Below are positions 13,730 through 16,935 of a stretch of DNA of 16,935 bases, one piece after another (the stretch's first letter is position 1; the number at the start of each line of letters is the position of its first letter). Where the stretch lies: the NCBI GenBank assembly GCA_016203175.1, contig JACQNH010000019.1, positions 1 to 16,935 of the forward strand. Direction: 5' to 3'. This DNA comes from Candidatus Woesearchaeota archaeon. Its GTDB lineage: Archaea; Nanobdellota; Nanobdellia; SCGC-AAA011-G17; JACQNH01. The position numbers and the translations under genes are program-made. The notes under the pieces are model-generated. The model was not told the origin of the DNA, did no database searches, and saw only the letters and a list, made by a program, of their open reading frames with translations.

Positions 13730-14398
13730 TCTTAATTGTTTATCTTCATTAAACACATCTAATCCCCACACATCCCATCCATCATATTTTTTTCTTGCGA
13801 ATAACTCTATTTTATCTTGAGTAGGGAACATCTTTTCTATCCTTTGCATTACTTCTATTGGTTTTTCACTATGTCCATTTCTCTTGCTCCGTACTAACTG
13901 CTGAATATTTCTTGCACCTCTTGGAGTTGGTATCTTTCCCTTTTTGAAGACTAAACATAATTCACAATTTGAAAGAGTATACTGTCCAGGATTATGATTC
14001 ATCTTATCCCAAACAAAAGCTACGGTTCTATATTCAAACTCCCACGCTTCAGCAAGTTCTATGGCTTGTGCTAAATGAGGATTTGATGTCCACATAAATA
14101 AAAGGCAATCATCTTTAGCTATTTCTTGAAGTTTGAGTTTCTTTAATTCTTCTAATTTTAAAGTAGGATATTTGAATGAAGCTGAACTAATAAATATCTT
14201 TCTTGATAAATCTATTTTATCCACACTTTTACTAGTTTTATCAAATTGCAATTTTCCATTATAATCCCATGGAGGATCAGCATAAATTATATCATATTTT
14301 TTATTAGGTAAAGAAGGATATAATTCAGCCAATGTATTTTGCTTCGCCCTTTTTTTAGCATCTTCTTTGTAAATAGAATATCCAGTCGTTTTATTCAT
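13721..14398 (-). CDS. MT-A70-type adenine N6 DNA methyltransferase, partner of the MunI-like enzyme
   Basis: A 225-residue SAM-dependent methyltransferase. The catalytic DPPW is at 41-44 in KYDIIYADPPWDYNG; LLFMWTSNPHLAQAIEL and the SAM-side HSEKP (near 180) are MT-A70 landmarks, and the closing FARKKYDGWDVWGLD is typical. The family includes RNA methylases (METTL3-like) and DNA methylases of type II systems, among them M.MunI; the tail-to-tail partner at 13127 decides for a protective DNA methylase, expected to modify an adenine in CAATTG. It starts inside the 3' end of the winged-helix gene, with AAGGAG about a dozen bases upstream. Confidence 0.88.
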   Translation of the reverse strand: MNKTTGYSIYKEDAKKRAKQNTLAELYPSLPNKKYDIIYADPPWDYNGKLQFDKTSKSVDKIDLSRKIFISSASFKYPTLKLEELKKLKLQEIAKDDCLLFMWTSNPHLAQAIELAEAWEFEYRTVAFVWDKMNHNPGQYTLSNCELCLVFKKGKIPTPRGARNIQQLVRSKRNGHSEKPIEVMQRIEKMFPTQDKIELFARKKYDGWDVWGLDVFNEDKQLRLK

Positions 14399-14669
14399 GT
14401 GAAATTTCTCCTTTTTCTTTTGCCACTTTTTTACCTAATTCTGTTATTTGATATAGTCGTCCTCTCTTTTCATCTTCATTTAAGCAGATTATAAGTTTAT
14501 TATCTTTAAGATCTTTTAAAAAGTTACTGACATGGTTTAATCTAAGTTTTGTCTTTTCAGATATTTCTGATGGAGTAAGATAATTTGCATTACTAAGACT
14601 CTCTAAAATTTTTTTGCGATATTTCGAATTTTTTAATAAACTTATTCCTTTTACCATCTGTTTGTCCAT
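14391..14669 (-). CDS. Winged-helix regulator co-transcribed with the methyltransferase
   Basis: A 92-residue winged helix of the archaeal ArsR/MarR-like type: helix KYRKKILESLSNAN, TPSEISEKTKLRLNHVSNFL as helix-turn-helix, and wing KRGRLYQITELGKKVA. The start at ATG 14669 is preferred over the TTG at 14681 because the minus TATA box (CTTATATAAAAG, 14688-14699) is centred 25 bases before it. It overlaps the methyltransferase start by eight bases. By position it may set the timing of methylase versus nuclease expression, as C proteins do in some bacterial systems, though it is not of the C-protein (Xre) fold. Confidence 0.75.
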   Translation of the reverse strand: MDKQMVKGISLLKNSKYRKKILESLSNANYLTPSEISEKTKLRLNHVSNFLKDLKDNKLIICLNEDEKRGRLYQITELGKKVAKEKGEISHE

Positions 14670-14687
14670 GCATAAAAACAATGTATG

Positions 14688-14699
14688 CTTTTATATAAG
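14688..14699 (-). promoter_or_regulatory. TATA box of the regulator-methyltransferase operon
   Basis: CTTATATAAAAG on the minus strand, centred 25 bases before ATG 14669. Confidence 0.55.
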
Positions 14700-14739
14700 G
14701 ATAGCCACCTATAACACACAAACTACACACATATATAAA

Positions 14740-15060
14740 CTTTTCGTTTCGTAAAATCTATCCTCTTCTTTTTTCAAAAAAAGAAGCAAAAAATTACGGC
14801 GGGGGCTTCATAACGAACGACTAAAACGAAAAAACGCTCGGGCTCTCAAACTCGAGATTTTTCCCTTTTGGAATATTGCATTAAAATCTCATCTTCATTT
14901 CATTCGGAGAAACTAACAGCGATTAAGCGATGTTTTTCGGACTATCTTAAAAATTATAAATTTTCCGAAAAATATGGGTGGAGAAACCTGCAAGGTAATC
15001 GCATACGTTAGAACACCCTATTCACGACAGCCTTAGAACGATAATCGAAAATGAGACAAA
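14740..15060. other. Gene-free, CpG-rich stretch with a long hairpin; possible structured RNA
   Basis: These 320 bases hold no convincing gene. Compared with the rest of the window they have many CG dinucleotides (ACGGCGGGGG, AACGAACGAC, CGCTCGGGC). TTTTTCGGA (14933-14941) pairs with TCCGAAAAA (14964-14972), the loop itself nearly palindromic. GC-rich islands in AT-rich archaeal genomes are often stable RNAs, but I recognise no tRNA, RNase P or SRP motif. One plus frame from about 14812 to a TAG near 15018 reads in a protein-like way (SEKYGWRNLQGNRIR) without a good start, so a decayed gene is the alternative. Confidence 0.4.
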
Positions 15061-15073
15061 CTAGGCCCAAAAG

Positions 15074-15083
15074 CTTTTATAGC
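15074..15083 (+). promoter_or_regulatory. TATA box of the Cas4-like gene
   Basis: CTTTTATAGC is centred about 25 bases before ATG 15104. Confidence 0.5.
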
Positions 15084-15103
15084 TTTTTATTACACAATTT
15101 AAC

Positions 15104-15757
15104 ATGACAACAACATTTAAACTCTCTCCCACACCTATAAATTTATTTTTGGAATGCCCTAGATGTTTTTGGTTAGATAAGCACAAAGTCTGGAAAAGAC
15201 CTTCTGGTATATTTCCATCACTACCCTCAGGAATGGATAGAATCTTAAAGAATCACTTTGACAAATTCAGGGATAAAGGAAAGCTGCCGCCAGAATTATG
15301 TAATAAAGATCATTGTAAGGACATGAAATTATTTAATGATGAGACTTTGCTAAAGAGCTGGAGAAACAATCTAAAAGGGATAAGATGGACAGATGAAAAA
15401 GGAAATATTTTATTTGGTGCTGTTGACAATATTCTTGTTAAAGGTAAGAAACTTATTGTTTTGGATTACAAGACAAGAGGCTATGCACTTAAAGAAGATA
15501 CAGCAGACCATTACCAAAACCAATTAGATATCTATAATTTCCTTTTGAGAAAAAACGGCTTTGAAACAGAGGACTTTGCTTTCTTGTTATTTTACGTTCC
15601 GAAAGAAGTCTTAGAAACAGGTGAAGTAATATTTGATACTGAATTAGTGAAAAGAAAGATAGATATTAAAAATGCTGAGAAATTGTTTAACGAAGCAATT
15701 AAGCTATTAAATGAAGATTGTCCTAAAGAAAATTGTGAATGGTGTGGTGGAAGATAA
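15104..15757 (+). CDS. Cas4/RecB-like PD-(D/E)xK nuclease with iron-sulfur cysteines
   Basis: A 217-residue nuclease of the PDDEXK_1/Cas4 group. FGAVDNI supplies the first acid (D108), LDYKT the D121-x-K123 pair, and YQNQLDIYNFLL (Q138/Q140) motif IV. ECPRC near the start (C18, C21) and CPKENCEWC at the end (C206, C211, C214) are placed like the cysteines holding a 4Fe-4S cluster in Cas4 and AddB-type nucleases. No CRISPR array or other cas gene is in the window, so this is a stand-alone member, probably acting in DNA repair, end processing or defence. Its own TATA box gives a leaderless start. A membrane-protein gene begins one base after its stop. Confidence 0.82.
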   Translation: MTTTFKLSPTPINLFLECPRCFWLDKHKVWKRPSGIFPSLPSGMDRILKNHFDKFRDKGKLPPELCNKDHCKDMKLFNDETLLKSWRNNLKGIRWTDEKGNILFGAVDNILVKGKKLIVLDYKTRGYALKEDTADHYQNQLDIYNFLLRKNGFETEDFAFLLFYVPKEVLETGEVIFDTELVKRKIDIKNAEKLFNEAIKLLNEDCPKENCEWCGGR

Positions 15758-15758
15758 G

Positions 15759-16172
15759 ATGAATACCAATCCTTTCAAAAATTTGAGTATAACAAACCAT
15801 TACAAATACCTTTTAGTTCTTGCCGGTTTTATCCTTATCCCATCAATATTTTTTGATTCAAAAACCATACCCCAAACAAAGGTGGTCATTTTATGCTTAT
15901 TTACAATTTTATATGGGATTATACGCTGGATGCGTGAATCAGACATTAATGAAAGAATAAATCAAATAAATTTAGAATGGGCAAAATGTAGCTCTGAAAT
16001 AACATCCAATGAAAATATTGCAGCTTTGATAAATAAAAATTATACTAAAAAGATGGATGAATTTGAAGGAAAATATAAATTAAGGAGTTTATTATCTATT
16101 TATCAAAAAACCAATTGGTTAATCTTTATAATTTATTTGGGAATAATGGCCTATATAATTTTATTTGTTTAA
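15759..16172 (+). CDS. Three-helix membrane protein downstream of the Cas4-like nuclease
   Basis: A 137-residue membrane protein of unknown function. Helices: YLLVLAGFILIPSIFF and VVILCLFTILYGIIRWM (about 17-54), then a charged helical region of some 55 residues (INERINQINLEW, KKMDEFEGKYKL), and a last helix WLIFIIYLGIMAYIILF. ATG 15759, one base after the nuclease stop, is preferred over an earlier in-frame ATG at 15711 that lies inside the nuclease gene. The layout (TM hairpin, cytoplasmic helix, TM) resembles the membrane protein at 12173, also placed right behind a nuclease. Confidence 0.65.
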   Translation: MNTNPFKNLSITNHYKYLLVLAGFILIPSIFFDSKTIPQTKVVILCLFTILYGIIRWMRESDINERINQINLEWAKCSSEITSNENIAALINKNYTKKMDEFEGKYKLRSLLSIYQKTNWLIFIIYLGIMAYIILFV

Positions 16173-16245
16173 ATTGATTTTTAGACTTAAAAGTATATTT
16201 TAATAGTTTACGTCTCTAATGAACTTTACGTCCACAGCTAGTAAC

Positions 16246-16404
16246 TTAATCCTTAATTAAAAGAGAAAACTTTTCTGCTTTGTCTTTATTCTTCTTCACA
16301 GACAGCTCTATGGTTGAATCAGCATCAAAATCATACAAATCAACAATATACCCTATAAAGCCTAAAAGTTTCTTTTCTCTTTTTTCAAATTCTGCAAATT
16401 TCAT
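16246..16404 (-). CDS. 52-residue acidic small protein
   Basis: Not recognised. The start (MKFAEFEKREKKLLGF) is an amphipathic helix; the middle, GYIVDLYDFDADSTIELSVK, alternates like two beta strands; the end is basic. ATG 16404 has a strong ribosome binding site, GGGAGGT, on the minus strand six bases upstream, and a leader of about 30 bases from the shared TATA box at 16455-16466. It is too short for most gene callers. Length, codon pattern and ribosome binding site support a real gene. Confidence 0.55.
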   Translation of the reverse strand: MKFAEFEKREKKLLGFIGYIVDLYDFDADSTIELSVKKNKDKAEKFSLLIKD

Positions 16405-16454
16405 TTTTACCTCCCTTTTTTATTTACAAATAGAAGGGTCTCAAAGTTTAAATT

Positions 16455-16466
16455 GATTTATATACC
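16455..16466. promoter_or_regulatory. Bidirectional TATA box between two tiny genes
   Basis: GATTTATATACC reads TTTATATA forward and TATATAAA in reverse. Forward, transcription would start near 16483, at the TTG of the 49-residue gene; in reverse near 16435, about 30 bases before the 52-residue gene. Confidence 0.45.
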
Positions 16467-16478
16467 AAAGACTTCATC

Positions 16479-16628
16479 TTGAGAGTTTATGGTCAAAAAA
16501 GACTAGACGTAAGTCTAAAAATCAAAATTTTACAGTCAATTGATGGAAAAGAGCTTAAATACGGAAGGAAGATTATTATCGATTACCCAAGAAAGAGAAT
16601 ATTTGTAGGGAAATTTGATGAACTTTAA
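16479..16628 (+). CDS. 49-residue basic small protein with TTG start
   Basis: Not recognised. The product (RVYGQKRLDVSLKIKI, then KYGRKIIIDYPRKRIFVGKF) is basic and alternates hydrophobic and charged residues, as in a small beta-sheet nucleic-acid-binding protein. The only usable start is TTG 16479, located where a leaderless transcript from the shared TATA box should begin; the ATG at 16489 is in another frame and hits a stop at once. It diverges from the acidic 52-residue gene on the minus strand. The opposite charge of the two products is notable, but no toxin-antitoxin family is matched. Confidence 0.45.
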   Translation: MRVYGQKRLDVSLKIKILQSIDGKELKYGRKIIIDYPRKRIFVGKFDEL

Positions 16629-16691
16629 GTGCTTCTATTAAAATAGATATCTGTTTTTATAAAAGAGGATTACCTCATTATCCTACTAAAA

Positions 16692-16913
16692 TCAATAAAT
16701 AATTCTTTTTATTAAAGTGATTAATACACCAAAGATTCCAAGCACACCTAAGGCTATCCCTATCGCTATACCTGCCCAAATAGACAAATTTCCTGCAGTT
16801 TGGTGAATGTTTAGTATTTTTAATAAAATCCCAGCTACAACCAATACAGCAATAATTCCAGAACCACCTACTGTTAATCCAAATATTTTGCCTAAGATTT
16901 TTTGTACCATCAT
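16692..16913 (-). CDS. Two-helix membrane protein
   Basis: A 73-residue membrane protein of unknown function with two hydrophobic, glycine-rich segments (SGIIAVLVVAGILLKIL, about 18-34, and WAGIAIGIALGVLGIFGVLITLI, about 46-68) and a basic end. Two adjacent ATG codons (16913, 16910) are possible starts. It resembles in style, though not clearly in sequence, the small membrane proteins at 2493 and 2660. The AT-rich bases at the right edge probably hold its promoter, but the full box is not visible. Confidence 0.6.
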   Translation of the reverse strand: MMVQKILGKIFGLTVGGSGIIAVLVVAGILLKILNIHQTAGNLSIWAGIAIGIALGVLGIFGVLITLIKRIIY

Positions 16914-16935
16914 CTAAATCTTATTAAAATATTAA

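Larger units (their letters stand above)
16174..16525. repeat. 16-bp perfect inverted repeat around a tiny gene
   Basis: TTGATTTTTAGACTTA (16174-16189) is the exact complement of 16510-16525. The first arm follows the stop of the membrane-protein gene, the second lies inside the 49-residue gene. A shorter related match, TTACGTCT near 16208-16216 against AGACGTAA at 16505-16512, sits beside the arms. The arms enclose the 52-residue gene and the bidirectional promoter, so this may be a small mobile cassette. Confidence 0.4.

Noticed and set aside
14670..14681. Upstream TTG start for the methyltransferase operon regulator
   Set aside because: It would lie upstream of the transcription start predicted from the TATA box at 14688-14699.
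15104..15757. CRISPR-Cas locus around the Cas4-like gene
   Set aside because: No repeat-spacer array and no other cas gene is visible; the protein is better described as a stand-alone Cas4-like nuclease.
1..16935. tRNA or rRNA genes in the gaps
   Set aside because: No T-loop GGTTCRA pattern with matching stems and no conserved rRNA segment was found in the intergenic stretches.

Overview
This AT-rich window most likely comes from an archaeon, probably a small-genome DPANN lineage of the Pacearchaeota/Woesearchaeota type. The reasons are an archaeal-type peptidyl-tRNA hydrolase 2, a KRGQVTIFIII pilin-like signal segment of the kind common in those lineages, ATGA-overlapping gene strings, and at least nine genes whose start codon lies 24-27 bases after a TATA box, which implies leaderless mRNAs. 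The lineage is inferred from gene style, not from a marker gene.

Left part (1-6800), housekeeping and small accessory genes. A minus-strand gene runs off the left edge behind a hairpin that could hide its ribosome binding site. Next come protein-L-isoaspartate methyltransferase, a tethered small protein, a glutaredoxin/NAD-kinase-like pair, a zinc-ribbon protein with a basic tail, and two tiny two-helix membrane proteins that look like a duplication. A minus-strand block (2829-4127) holds a MNT nucleotidyltransferase preceded by a decayed HEPN gene (a broken toxin-antitoxin module), then a short pilin-like peptide and a frameshifted coiled-coil gene. A plus-strand operon (4286-5964) carries a MinD/ParA ATPase, a membrane-anchored helix protein, a protein with the layout of ribosome hibernation factors, and Pth2. 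An orphan 261-residue gene closes this part.

Middle (6900-8761): an IS4-type DDE transposase with a 51-residue zinc-knuckle gene upstream and a 30-residue hydrophobic ORF overlapping its stop codon. No convincing terminal inverted repeats were found.

Right part (8850-16910), a defence-type island. A winged-helix protein is coupled to a 1012-residue GmrSD-like protein (DUF262 plus DUF1524) with an extra N-terminal region and a probable PLD-like C-terminal domain, followed by an overlapping four-helix membrane protein. After a decayed membrane-protein remnant comes a MunI/EcoRI-type restriction enzyme, predicted specificity CAATTG, tail to tail with an MT-A70 adenine methyltransferase that is co-transcribed with a winged-helix protein. 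Then come 400 gene-free bases unusually rich in CpG, a Cas4-like nuclease with four cysteines followed by a three-helix membrane protein, two tiny genes diverging from what looks like one bidirectional TATA box, and a two-helix membrane protein. Twice in this island a nuclease is directly followed by a small multi-helix membrane protein, the most system-like pattern in the window.
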